Below are positions 10,148 to 19,031 of a DNA stretch of 64,000 bases, piece after piece. The notes beneath the pieces are model-generated. The model saw only the letters and a program-made list of their open reading frames with translations, was not told the origin of the DNA and made no database searches. The position numbers and the translations under genes were made by a program. The stretch comes from Pseudomonas triticicola (GTDB lineage: Bacteria; Pseudomonadota; Gammaproteobacteria; Pseudomonadales; Pseudomonadaceae). Each line of letters begins with the position of its first letter. The stretch's first letter is position 1. The stretch covers positions 434,001 to 498,000 of the forward strand of contig NZ_JAHSTX010000001.1 in NCBI RefSeq assembly GCF_019145375.1, read 5' to 3'.

Positions 10148-11162
10148 CGATGTCTTGTCACGCGGGGAGTGGCAAATCTGTTGTGATCAGGTCGGTTAAT
10201 GATCAGCGCGCAGGCGTCTTTGCGGCTTGGGTGCTTCGCCGAGTCTACAAGGGATCTGTTGTAGCAACGATGGCTTGCTGTCTTACGAACGGGAGGCACC
10301 GTCTTCGCTCTCGGCCCCGTCTCACCATATAGGCAGCCCCATGCTGATTGAGTTTTGGTGAGTCTGACTCTGAGAGTGATTATCAAGGATTTTTGACCGT
10401 AATCCCTGGTAAAACCGGATTGTAGATAACGCTTTTTACTGGGATAATCTCTTCTTTTTATGCTCGCATTCAGTATTTCTGATAGAAAAGGGTGGTCAAT
10501 CCTAGGGGAGGGTGTCTAGTTTTATGATGAATTCGCTTCTCCGTCATGAATCACCCGCCTGTCAGTGATTGTTTCAAGGTAAATATTTTGTCTCAGTTCT
10601 GTCCATATAGCGGCTTGGCGGCATGTATCAATTGGTTCAGACCGTTTGGGTATAAGATTTAGCTTAACCACATGTTTTCTGCTGATCGCTGGAATTGCAT
10701 TCTATGAAGTGCAAATGGTCGTGATCGTAAAGGCATTGAGCCATCCCTTCGCATTGGTTTGGAAATTTCCGGCTTAATCGTATGAACATGGATACAGCGA
10801 GCCATCATCAGGCTTCATCGACCTCCACGATAGTGGGCCTGCACAAACCGCTCACCACTCGCAGTCCGAAGTCGCCTTCGGAGGCTAGTGTAGGGGTGTC
10901 AAAAAAACATCTTTCAGCTTTACATGCTTTGCAGGCTTTCAGCTCAAGTAGCGAAAAGCCTTTGAGCGTGCCTTCCCAGCGCATCAATTGTTCGCGAATC
11001 TTTGCATCGCCCTTTGGCGTCTGGCATTTGCAGCTTTCATATGTGCCAGCAACGTCCGCGAGCATAATCTCTCAAGAAAATATCACCAAACATACAGTTC
11101 TGGTGACAGCTTTATTATGAGCGTTTTTTTCTTTTTTTAATTTGTAAGAACAGGAATTCTTA
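10148..11162. other. About 1 kb without a convincing gene, within the O-antigen locus
   Basis: Between wbpL and wzm no reading frame looks like an ordinary protein on the plus strand. The base composition shifts from GC-richer near wbpL to clearly AT-rich just before wzm (a long T run near 11126-11140). A 7-bp hairpin, TCCGAAG/CTTCGGA, is at 10865-10882. One minus-strand reading frame (10808-11065) is listed separately. The stretch probably contains the promoter for wzm and may be the scar of a cassette exchange. Confidence 0.6.
10808..11065 (-). CDS. Possible small ORF or gene remnant, unrecognised
   Basis: An open frame of 85 codons with ATG at 11065. The N-terminal half reads like real protein (CKCQTPKGDAKIREQLMRW) and is followed by ACKACKAERCFFDTPT. 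The Shine-Dalgarno is weak (GAGAG). It runs against the direction of all neighbouring genes except the one at 17767, with no partner. I do not recognise a family. It could be a remnant of an older gene or a chance frame; the overlapping plus-strand frame looks less protein-like. Confidence 0.25.
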   Translation of the reverse strand: MLADVAGTYESCKCQTPKGDAKIREQLMRWEGTLKGFSLLELKACKACKAERCFFDTPTLASEGDFGLRVVSGLCRPTIVEVDEA

Positions 11163-12017
11163 ATGAAGGATTTAGTTGAGATTATTAATCCACACGCTAG
11201 AAGGTCAATTACGTTAAGAGGGCTTCTCGGGAGTTTGTGGCGAAATAAGCGATTGATTTCGCAGATGACAAAAAGAGAAGTCGTCGGACGATATAAAGGA
11301 TCCGCTATGGGCTTGGCGTGGTCGTTTTTTAATCCGATCGTTATGCTCGCTGTGTACACCTATGTTTTCTCTGAAATATTTAAAACCCGCTGGGTAGGGA
11401 CCGCTGCGGACGAAAGCAAGGCGCAATTTGCGTTGATTCTGTTTGTCGGTATGATCGTGCAAGGACTTTTTGCAGAGGTTTTCAACAAATCGCCGGGTTT
11501 GATCATTTCTAATGTTAATTACGTTAAGAAAGTTGTTTTTCCTTTGGAGATTCTCCCAGTAATCACGTTGGGAGCGGCACTGTTCCATAGTTTGGTAAGT
11601 TTTCTGGTTCTGATAATGGCGCTTTTCATTTTCAAAGGATCGGTGCACTGGACAGCTATCTTCATGCCAGTTGTAATCTTTCCGTTGATTGTCATGATCA
11701 TGGGTTTTTCGTGGTTTCTGGCGTCGCTCGGTGTTTTTGCTCGCGACATAGGACAGTTCACCGCGATTATCACCACGGTACTCACATTCCTGTCTCCGGT
11801 TTTTTACCCTGTCTCCGCCGTTCCAGAGGCTTTCCGCCCATTCATGATGGCAAACCCCCTGACGTTCATCATTGAACAGGCGAGGGAGGTGCTCATATGG
11901 GGCCATTTGCCTGACTGGACAGGCCTGTCTGTATATATGTTGACGGCTACAGTTTTTGCTTGGGCAGGTTTTGCCTGGTTTCAGAAAACACGAAAAGGTT
12001 TTGCCGATGTCCTCTGA
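11163..12017 (+). CDS. wzm: O-antigen ABC transporter permease
   Basis: ABC-2 type permease of 284 residues, the membrane half of the polysaccharide exporter that moves finished undecaprenyl-linked O-chain across the inner membrane. About six hydrophobic segments are visible. The N-terminal signature LISQMTKREVVGRYKGSAMG is typical of the Wzm/KpsM/TagG group, and a conserved FLSPVFYPVSAVPE lies before the last segment. AGGA stands 8 bases before the ATG. It overlaps the ATPase gene by 11 bp. The coding sequence is noticeably AT-rich compared with rpsA or kdp, suggesting transfer. Confidence 0.93.
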   Translation: MKDLVEIINPHARRSITLRGLLGSLWRNKRLISQMTKREVVGRYKGSAMGLAWSFFNPIVMLAVYTYVFSEIFKTRWVGTAADESKAQFALILFVGMIVQGLFAEVFNKSPGLIISNVNYVKKVVFPLEILPVITLGAALFHSLVSFLVLIMALFIFKGSVHWTAIFMPVVIFPLIVMIMGFSWFLASLGVFARDIGQFTAIITTVLTFLSPVFYPVSAVPEAFRPFMMANPLTFIIEQAREVLIWGHLPDWTGLSVYMLTATVFAWAGFAWFQKTRKGFADVL

Positions 12018-14082
12018 TCAAATTGCAATACGCGTGACGAATGTCAATAAACGCTATGAGATTTATGGCGCGCCATTGGATCGGCTAAAGCAATTTGTTT
12101 TGCCTCGTGTTCGGTCTCGTGAGCAGAATGGGGAGCGCCGCAAATACTTTGATGAATTTTGGGCGTTGAAGGATGTCTCCTTCGAGATAAAACGCGGCGA
12201 AACCATTGGTGTTATCGGTCGTAACGGTAGTGGCAAGTCTACACTTTTACAAATGATCTGCGGGACCCTGACTCCAACAAGTGGAGAAATTGAAACCCGT
12301 GGCAGAATTGCTGCATTGCTTGAATTGGGCTCTGGATTTAATCCCGAATTCACCGGACGTGAAAACGTCTATATGAATGCAGCAATCCTGGGTCTCACGA
12401 AAGAAGAAATCGACGAGAAGTTCCACGATATCGAATCATTTGCTGATATAGGGCATTTCCTCGATCAGCCTGTAAAGACATATTCAAGTGGTATGGTCGC
12501 AAGGCTGGCGTTTTCGGTAGCGGTACAAGTGGATCCCGATATTCTAGTGGTTGACGAGGCGCTAAGCGTCGGCGACATGGCTTTTCAGGAGAAGTCCTTC
12601 ACACGAATGAAGAAAATTCGCGATGCTGGAACGTCGATTCTGTTCGTGTCGCACTCAACATCAGCCATTCGAAATTTCTGCGATCGCGCTATTTGGCTCG
12701 ACAGAGGTGTGGTGCGGTCAATTGGTGAGCGTCAAAGCGTTTGCGACCTGTATCAAACGGAAATGGAATCGGAAATACGCAAGGAAAACAACACGCCAAC
12801 AGCGGCTCTTAACCAACCACTCGCCGCACCGTTCGTGCCGAGAGCCAAAACGATATCTATCGTTTCAGTCTCAATCGATAAACCTTCCTACAAGATGGGA
12901 GAAGACATACGGGTTGACGTGAAGCTGGCGTTCTCGGATGTAGTTCCGACTTACGGCATTGGATTGATCATTTATGATGCAAACGAGAAAGTGGTTACGA
13001 TTCTCAGCAGCCTGAGAGATGACCTGTTTTTCTCCTCGGCTAAACCCGGTGTTTCTCTAGTCATTAGAAATAATAATTTTGTACCTGGTTCATACAGAGC
13101 CACCCTCTCTGTCTCTGATGAGCAGGGTATGTTTTCTTACGATAAGCTCGAGTCATGCTTCAAGTTCGAAGTCGATATGGAACGTAGTTCGCGTGGCCTT
13201 GCGAAAGTTGATGGCATGCTCAGGTCTGACCATGAATGGATTGATAATTCCGGCTGGAGCCTGAATGAGGGTGAGGCCCTCTGGGTGCGTCCGGGTCTAC
13301 CCTCCAGGACTGGTGACAAGGTTCCTCTACTAGTATTGCTGAGGGTGCGTAATGAGGAGCTTATTCTAAAAGATACGCTCGACCATCTTTCGACGTTTGC
13401 TGACTATATCTGTGTATACGAAGATGCCAGTACGGATAGTACTCGCGAGATACTGAAATCTTGCGAGAAAGTCGTGCTCATTGTAGAAAACAACCACTGG
13501 CAATCTGGGATTGATAATCGCCTTCTATCTGAAACCCGGCATCGTGGGATGCTTCTGGATTTTGCTCGTCTACACTTTGATTTTCAATGGTGCATGTGTT
13601 GCGACGCTGATGAACGCTATATCGGTCCCATCCGTGAGTATGTGACTGCGTCTCCGGAAATGAAGCCGGAAGCGGTCAGGATACAACTATTCGACGCTTA
13701 TATGACCCCGGGAGATGATGCGCCTTACTTGCCGGGAACACCGCTGTTGAACTTTCGGCGGTACTTCGGTGTGGAACGACGAGATATCTTGATGCTGTGG
13801 CAGAACAACGACACTGTGAAGTTTCAGGGGTTGGATGCCAGGGAGCCGGTTGTTTCAGGTGTTACGGACGTCAACTTTTATTGCCAGCATTATGGCAAGA
13901 GTCTCTCGTATGAACATTGGGATGCAACGTGTGATTACTACAGTGCGAATTTTCCCTGGATACCTTACGGGGAGAAGTGGTCGAAACGGAAGGGGCATGC
14001 GCTCCATGATTTATCCGATTTTGGCCGCGAATTGCACCAGTGGTGCGTCACGTTGTTTGAAAACTCAATAAAGATTAATTGA
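12007..14082 (+). CDS. wzt: Wzt export ATPase fused to a C-terminal glycosyltransferase
   Basis: 691-residue protein with three parts. Residues about 1-250 are an ABC ATPase of the polysaccharide-export type: Walker A GRNGSGKST near 71, signature YSSGMVARLAF near 159, Walker B ILVVDEALSVGD near 178. Residues about 285-395 look like the Wzt C-terminal beta-sandwich that binds the O-chain end. From about 439 to the end is an extra domain that looks like a GT2-type glycosyltransferase: LLVLLRVRNEELILKDTL, then EDASTDST, then CDADERY near 531. Ordinary Wzt proteins end after the second part (about 400-450 residues). I chose ATG 12007 because it gives the normal N-terminus (MSSDQIAIRV); it overlaps wzm by 11 bp. 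What sugar the extra domain handles is unknown. Confidence 0.9.
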   Translation: MSSDQIAIRVTNVNKRYEIYGAPLDRLKQFVLPRVRSREQNGERRKYFDEFWALKDVSFEIKRGETIGVIGRNGSGKSTLLQMICGTLTPTSGEIETRGRIAALLELGSGFNPEFTGRENVYMNAAILGLTKEEIDEKFHDIESFADIGHFLDQPVKTYSSGMVARLAFSVAVQVDPDILVVDEALSVGDMAFQEKSFTRMKKIRDAGTSILFVSHSTSAIRNFCDRAIWLDRGVVRSIGERQSVCDLYQTEMESEIRKENNTPTAALNQPLAAPFVPRAKTISIVSVSIDKPSYKMGEDIRVDVKLAFSDVVPTYGIGLIIYDANEKVVTILSSLRDDLFFSSAKPGVSLVIRNNNFVPGSYRATLSVSDEQGMFSYDKLESCFKFEVDMERSSRGLAKVDGMLRSDHEWIDNSGWSLNEGEALWVRPGLPSRTGDKVPLLVLLRVRNEELILKDTLDHLSTFADYICVYEDASTDSTREILKSCEKVVLIVENNHWQSGIDNRLLSETRHRGMLLDFARLHFDFQWCMCCDADERYIGPIREYVTASPEMKPEAVRIQLFDAYMTPGDDAPYLPGTPLLNFRRYFGVERRDILMLWQNNDTVKFQGLDAREPVVSGVTDVNFYCQHYGKSLSYEHWDATCDYYSANFPWIPYGEKWSKRKGHALHDLSDFGRELHQWCVTLFENSIKIN

Positions 14083-14083
14083 T

Positions 14084-17000
14084 ATGAGTCAGACTGAACC
14101 GAATAAAAAAAAGGCGCTGGTGGCCTGTTCAAGGCTGGTGGATTTCGCGGGTGCAGAGATTGCCACCTTGGAAATTGCCACTACCTTGGCTGATCTTGGT
14201 TTTGATGTTGTGCTTGCTGCGCTTGAGGTCGGTGGCGCCATTGAGTCCGAATTAAACGCCGCTGGGATTTCCTATGTTGATTTATCAGTCACTCGCTTGA
14301 GTAATGCGAGTTTTGATTTTGTATGGCTAACGCATTACGTTGTCGTCTATCAATTATTCGCCCGGGATCGGATATCGGCGAAGAGCGGGTTTTATTCTTC
14401 GCTATCACACTTTGAGCCTCTCGAAAGTCCACCAGTCCCCAGTATCTTTTTCTCCCAGTATCTGGTCCACTCGCAAGAAAATTTTGAACACTTTTCTCAG
14501 AAATACCCTCAGTTTGTCGGAAGAGTCAGCATCTTTCCTAACTCCTCTCCGGAGGGGTATTTCCAGATGCCACGGCGCGCGATCTCCAGCACGCTTGAGT
14601 CAGTGTGCATTGTCTCAAATCATGCACCTGATGAAGTTCTTGAACTGGTCGGTTTACTTGAGGCGCGCGGAATTGACGTCGACATAATTGGTATTCAAGG
14701 CACACCTGAGCGGGTGACCCCGGAAGTTTTAGGCCGTTACAGTGCTGTTATAACCATCGGCAAAACAGTGCAGTATTGCTTGGCTGGAGGCGTGCCCGTT
14801 TATTGTTATGATCGTTTTAGCGGACCGGGTTGGATCACGCCAGCTGTCGTAGCCCAAGCCTCTGAGAGGAATTTTTCTGGTAGATGTACTCCGGTAAAGA
14901 AGTCGGCTTCACAAATTGTCGATGAATTGATTATAGGGTATCGTTCCGTTTTGGAGCAGTCCGAAGTACTTAAAAATATTGCCAACGAAAGATACTCACT
15001 CAAGAATAATGTAGCCAAGCTTATTGAGACTTTTGATCGGCTGCCTATGTGCGTAACTCTTTCGGAGACCGAGATTGAGGTTCTCTCCAAGGACTCAGAA
15101 ACCTTTTGTTCGCAGCGCAATGTTATAAGAAACTACCAGGAAGTTGTTAAGAATTCTGAATTAAGGTTGAGCCTCCTCGCCAAATCGGAACATGAGAAAG
15201 AAATAAAGATGAATGAGATTAGTAAAGCGTTGGCCGATCGGGAAGCTCAAATTGATCTCGTTACTTCAACGCTCGCAGATTTCGAGGATAAAATTGCGCG
15301 GTTGACTAGCGTTTTAGGCAGTCGGGAGATGGATGTTGAATCGTTCAATATGATCCTCGCAAATCGAGAGGAAAAGAATGTTGCAACCTCAGCTGCCGTG
15401 ACGGAGGTCACTGACCAGATTATTCTCGATCGTTATATTACTCAAAAGGAGTCGCAGATCTCCATTTTCAGTAAAGTCCTTTCCGAGCGAGAAGCAGAAG
15501 TTGCAAGATTGAACCAAGAGCTTTCTCTATTACGGCAGGAGTTAAAGCAGTCGCTGGAATCGAGTAAGTCCAATGCCAGCAGTACTGATGATCGGCTTGC
15601 TGAGCTGGAGCGTTGTCTGGCGTTGTCTCGTGAAGAGTTGCGAGCCGTTTTGAACTCCAATAGCTGGAAAATCACCTCTCCGGTTCGTCGTCTAGCAACA
15701 AAGTTTTCGCTGAAAATAGCGTATTTGAAATTGCTGGCCAGGAATTCTGTGTTTGTTCTGCGGCAAGAAGGAGTGTCGGCGTTTGTTCGTCGGACCGGCA
15801 GTTTTTTAGTACGTCGCAGACAGCGCAAGATCGCGTCTTCAGCGCTGGAGCGGTTTAGCCGGGAAAGAGATGTTTTGGGCGCGAATCCAGCGCCTCTGGT
15901 TTCATTTGTCATACCTATTTACGATCGGGTCGATGTACTGCGAGTCACTGTCAATTCAGCGCTTGCTCAGACGCAGCAGGTATTTGAAGTCATATTGGTC
16001 ACTGACGGTTCGCCTGCCCAGACCATGGCGGTCGTGGAGGAATTTCGGAATAACCCTCTTGTAAGAATTTTTAGTTTCCCCACTAGTTCCGGAAACGCAG
16101 TGCGTGGCCGAAATAAGGGGATTCTCGAAGCCAAGGGTAAATATATTGCATTTCTGGATAGCGATGATATTGCAGCCCCTGATCGCTTGGAAGTATGCCT
16201 TCCAATTCTCGAGTCGGGTGTAGATGTCGTTTATGGCGGTTGGCGAGCACTGTTGGATGGTAGTCGTGAAATTGATGGACTCGTTAATGGTCAGGAGGTT
16301 TACAGTCCTGATTGTGATTTGAGCATGCTGGAAAAAGTCTGTGTTCCTTGCCAAAGTACGGTGATGGTAAGAAGAGAAGTACTTCTGAATACGGGGTTTC
16401 TGAAACACAAAATGGAGTACCGTGAGGACCACGAATTGTGGTTGCGCCTCGCTTACAATGGCGCGAAGTTCAAATCCGTTCCTCACGTATTGACTGATCT
16501 CCGATTGCATGCCGGGAATAATGAGCTGAATTTCAAGGATAATGACGGTCATTGGGAAACTCTGCTTAAAGAAGAGTATCGGAGAAAGGGGCCTGTGCCT
16601 AAAAAAATAGCCTTTTTACTCGCTGGGCTGGGTATTTCGGGTGGTGCTGCAGTTGTCCTGAAGCATGTAAGTCTGCTCATTGAGGAAGGTCACGATGCGT
16701 TCGTGATAGATTTGGGTGGCTACGGAGATATTCAATGGTTTGGGAACCCGGCAATTCGCGTATATACCATAAATGATATATACCAGTGTGGTGTCGATAA
16801 CATCGATATGCTCTTCGCTACATTCTGGACGACAGTCGAATGGCTTGAGAAGATTCAAGCCAAGAGGAAACTGTATCTGGTGCAGTCTGATGAGCGTCTT
16901 TTTTATGATGATTATTTATTAAAAGAGCGCGTCGAACAGACTTATAAGAAGGATATTGAGTATGTCGGTATCGCGCAGTGGATTGTCGATTTTTTAAGAT

Positions 17001-17584
17001 TGGAGTTTGGTCATTCTCCAGTCTACTTACCCAATGGTCTGGACCCGGCATTATTTTATCCAGATTCCCCTTTACAGGAAAAGAATCCCACGCGTTTGCG
17101 CGTATTGATTGAAGGACCTATTTCAGTCCCGTTCAAAGGTATGGCCGACGCTTATGCCGCCGTTAGCGGACTCGATTGCGACTTGTGGATAGTCAGCAGT
17201 GATGGCATGCCTGAACCGCATTGGCAACATGAGCGTTTCTTCCAGAAGGTGAAACAGGAAGACATGCGGAGAATATATTCGTCCTGTGATATTTTGCTGA
17301 AGATGAGCAAGATAGAGAGCTTTGCATATCCTCCACTTGAAGCCATGGCCTGCGGCTGCACGGTTGTCATCATGGATGTTAACGGCGGTATTGAGTATGC
17401 AGTTGATGGGGTGAACGTCTTGAAGGTCGGAAAGGGCGATATCCAGGGTGCGCGACAGGCTGTCAAGAGTTTGCTCGATGATGATTCGCTACGTAACAAG
17501 TTGAGGCAGGCCGGCTTCGATACCGTGCAAAATTGGACTTGGGACCCAGCGAAGAAAGTATTGGCCGAGTTGACATCATCTTGA
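14084..17584 (+). CDS. Multidomain glycosyltransferase with central coiled coil
   Basis: 1166 residues, no signal peptide. Residues about 1-330 resemble a GT4-like Rossmann region (VACSRLVDFAGAEIATLEIA) but lack an obvious donor-site motif. About 366-525 is a heptad-rich coiled coil with an imperfect repeat around L..RE (KALADREAQI, SVLGSREMDV, KVLSEREAEV). SWKITSPVRRL near 523 is the linker often seen before GT domains. About 604-800 is a GT2 domain (PLVSFVIPIYDRVDV, then FLDSDD). About 839-1166 is a GT4/GT-B domain with VPFKGM near 1016 and SKIESFAYPPLEAMACG near 1075. It starts two bases after the wzt stop. Probably a polymerising O-chain glycosyltransferase; rhamnose as donor is an inference from the rml genes. 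Confidence 0.85.
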   Translation: MSQTEPNKKKALVACSRLVDFAGAEIATLEIATTLADLGFDVVLAALEVGGAIESELNAAGISYVDLSVTRLSNASFDFVWLTHYVVVYQLFARDRISAKSGFYSSLSHFEPLESPPVPSIFFSQYLVHSQENFEHFSQKYPQFVGRVSIFPNSSPEGYFQMPRRAISSTLESVCIVSNHAPDEVLELVGLLEARGIDVDIIGIQGTPERVTPEVLGRYSAVITIGKTVQYCLAGGVPVYCYDRFSGPGWITPAVVAQASERNFSGRCTPVKKSASQIVDELIIGYRSVLEQSEVLKNIANERYSLKNNVAKLIETFDRLPMCVTLSETEIEVLSKDSETFCSQRNVIRNYQEVVKNSELRLSLLAKSEHEKEIKMNEISKALADREAQIDLVTSTLADFEDKIARLTSVLGSREMDVESFNMILANREEKNVATSAAVTEVTDQIILDRYITQKESQISIFSKVLSEREAEVARLNQELSLLRQELKQSLESSKSNASSTDDRLAELERCLALSREELRAVLNSNSWKITSPVRRLATKFSLKIAYLKLLARNSVFVLRQEGVSAFVRRTGSFLVRRRQRKIASSALERFSRERDVLGANPAPLVSFVIPIYDRVDVLRVTVNSALAQTQQVFEVILVTDGSPAQTMAVVEEFRNNPLVRIFSFPTSSGNAVRGRNKGILEAKGKYIAFLDSDDIAAPDRLEVCLPILESGVDVVYGGWRALLDGSREIDGLVNGQEVYSPDCDLSMLEKVCVPCQSTVMVRREVLLNTGFLKHKMEYREDHELWLRLAYNGAKFKSVPHVLTDLRLHAGNNELNFKDNDGHWETLLKEEYRRKGPVPKKIAFLLAGLGISGGAAVVLKHVSLLIEEGHDAFVIDLGGYGDIQWFGNPAIRVYTINDIYQCGVDNIDMLFATFWTTVEWLEKIQAKRKLYLVQSDERLFYDDYLLKERVEQTYKKDIEYVGIAQWIVDFLRLEFGHSPVYLPNGLDPALFYPDSPLQEKNPTRLRVLIEGPISVPFKGMADAYAAVSGLDCDLWIVSSDGMPEPHWQHERFFQKVKQEDMRRIYSSCDILLKMSKIESFAYPPLEAMACGCTVVIMDVNGGIEYAVDGVNVLKVGKGDIQGARQAVKSLLDDDSLRNKLRQAGFDTVQNWTWDPAKKVLAELTSS

Positions 17585-17656
17585 TTGGGATCGCTTAGCC
17601 GTTTTTACCTCATCGACGCAGCGAGGTTTAAGGCTTTCATCAAGTTAATTTGCTTT

Positions 17657-17696
17657 CCAGACCCGCGAGGTACATTAAGTTATCTCGTGGGTCTGG
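17657..17696 (+). terminator. Strong hairpin between convergent glycosyltransferase genes
   Basis: CCAGACCCGCGAG (17657-17669) pairs with CTCGTGGGTCTGG (17684-17696), 13 bp with one G-U, followed by CTTTATTT. It sits between two convergent genes and could serve both, although the T run is imperfect and the minus-strand side is not T-rich. Confidence 0.6.
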
Positions 17697-17766
17697 CTTT
17701 ATTTGGGGCTCATTGCCCGCTGATGTAGGCGAAGGTTGAATTGGCAGCTGTCGGCGTGCTTGGAAA

Positions 17767-18756
17767 CTATATCTTGTTAAAAAGAATTGCGAGACAAAGG
17801 CTGATGTTCCCTTTTAGTGTCTGCCGGTAGATTCCGGATTTTTTTAACAGATAAATTCTTTTAAAAAAATTGCTTTCACGACCTTGCTTGAACTCATTAA
17901 TCGTTTTTCTACTGGTCGCTGTTAATTCAGTTTCTACGCAGTCGAGTACCTTGAGGTTTGAATCGCTCCAATTGCGAAACTGTCCATCGATTACTTTTCC
18001 GAATCTGATGATGCGTTCCTTGATTCCGCTATTGGCGCCAATCACGTTACCGCTATGTTGTCGATAGTCCAGTGTTGGTTGGATGTCATAAATTACTTTG
18101 CCACCACAACCACTGGTTAAGAGATATGTCAGCCAGTCATGCGCAATGATGTTGATATCTGCAGGTATGCAATTCAAAAGCTTTCGTGTTGAATTGTTTA
18201 TAAGCATCGTATTAGCACCCGCGATGCTCTGAATCAATGCATTCTGAAAGTTCGGGTTTCGAATGAATTTCGGAGAATAGCCGATAATATTTCGATTCTC
18301 ATCAATCAATCGAGTGCGCGAACAATACATGGCTGGCAGGTTTTGCGGTAATAACTTTAATTGATCAATACTTCGTTCCAGCTTGTCCGGGAACCAGATG
18401 TCATCCTGATCGCTGAAAGCAAAATAATCCGCGACTATTTGATCGTTCCTGATAAGCGATATAAAGTTTTGGGCAAACCCGGTGCGAGGTCCGGTGAATA
18501 TTTTAATGCGATTTTTCGCAATAAGATTCCTGTATTCTTCGAACACGGCGAGTGTGCCATCGCTGGATCCATCATCAGACACATAAAGCGTCCAGTTTTT
18601 ATGGGTTTGCGCTATGAAAGACTCAATTTGTTCTTTGAGAAATGGCCGCCCGTTGTAGGTGCAGAGAAGAATGGCCACTTCAACAGCAGACGCCCCATCG
18701 GCGGGGGACTCCACGGAGTGAGTCAGTTGAAGGGCTTGCGGCGTTGGGTGCTCCAT
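17767..18756 (-). CDS. Glycosyltransferase family 2, reverse-strand paralogue
   Basis: GT2 glycosyltransferase of 329 residues. It has EVAILLCTYNGRPFLKEQI near residue 26, SDDGSSDGT, FSDQDDIWFPDKL near 118, and the C-terminal landmark LDYRQHSGNVIGANSG. These landmarks match the plus-strand GT2 at 7267-8190 one for one, so the two are paralogues of the same rhamnosyltransferase-like group. GAGGA precedes the ATG at 18756. It is the only reliable reverse gene in the O-antigen locus and is AT-rich, which suggests independent acquisition. The 275 bases upstream (18757-19031) hold only promoter space shared with wbpM. Confidence 0.85.
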   Translation of the reverse strand: MEHPTPQALQLTHSVESPADGASAVEVAILLCTYNGRPFLKEQIESFIAQTHKNWTLYVSDDGSSDGTLAVFEEYRNLIAKNRIKIFTGPRTGFAQNFISLIRNDQIVADYFAFSDQDDIWFPDKLERSIDQLKLLPQNLPAMYCSRTRLIDENRNIIGYSPKFIRNPNFQNALIQSIAGANTMLINNSTRKLLNCIPADINIIAHDWLTYLLTSGCGGKVIYDIQPTLDYRQHSGNVIGANSGIKERIIRFGKVIDGQFRNWSDSNLKVLDCVETELTATSRKTINEFKQGRESNFFKRIYLLKKSGIYRQTLKGNISLCLAILFNKI

Positions 18757-19031
18757 GCGTCCTCACACTTGAAATATTGAGTTATGACTACTACAAAAAA
18801 AGCACGCTGATGGCTTCTTGATATCGTTTTGCATGAATAATACTCGCTGAACGCTAATTTTATCTGTCCGAAGGGTTAAATCTCTACTCTTTTGCGCTTT
18901 AATGGAGTGCGCTCGTTAGCCCATGTCTAGTCTGGCAACACTCTGTGCTGTTGCATGTCGGGTAGGATGTAAAACGGGAGTGACATCTTTGGCTGGTCGG
19001 AGCAACCGAGATTGAAATGGAACATCGTGTA

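Noticed and set aside
10150..10332. A 60-codon frame after wbpL
   Set aside because: Weak start context and a translation without protein-like hydrophobic pattern.
10782..11120. A 112-codon plus-strand frame before wzm
   Set aside because: Ser/Thr-rich translation without motifs, overlapping a more protein-like minus-strand frame.
12007..14082. The wzt fusion considered as two genes joined by a sequencing error
   Set aside because: The frame runs cleanly through the linker (about residues 395-440) with no internal ribosome site, start or codon-use break; resequencing would still be the decisive test.
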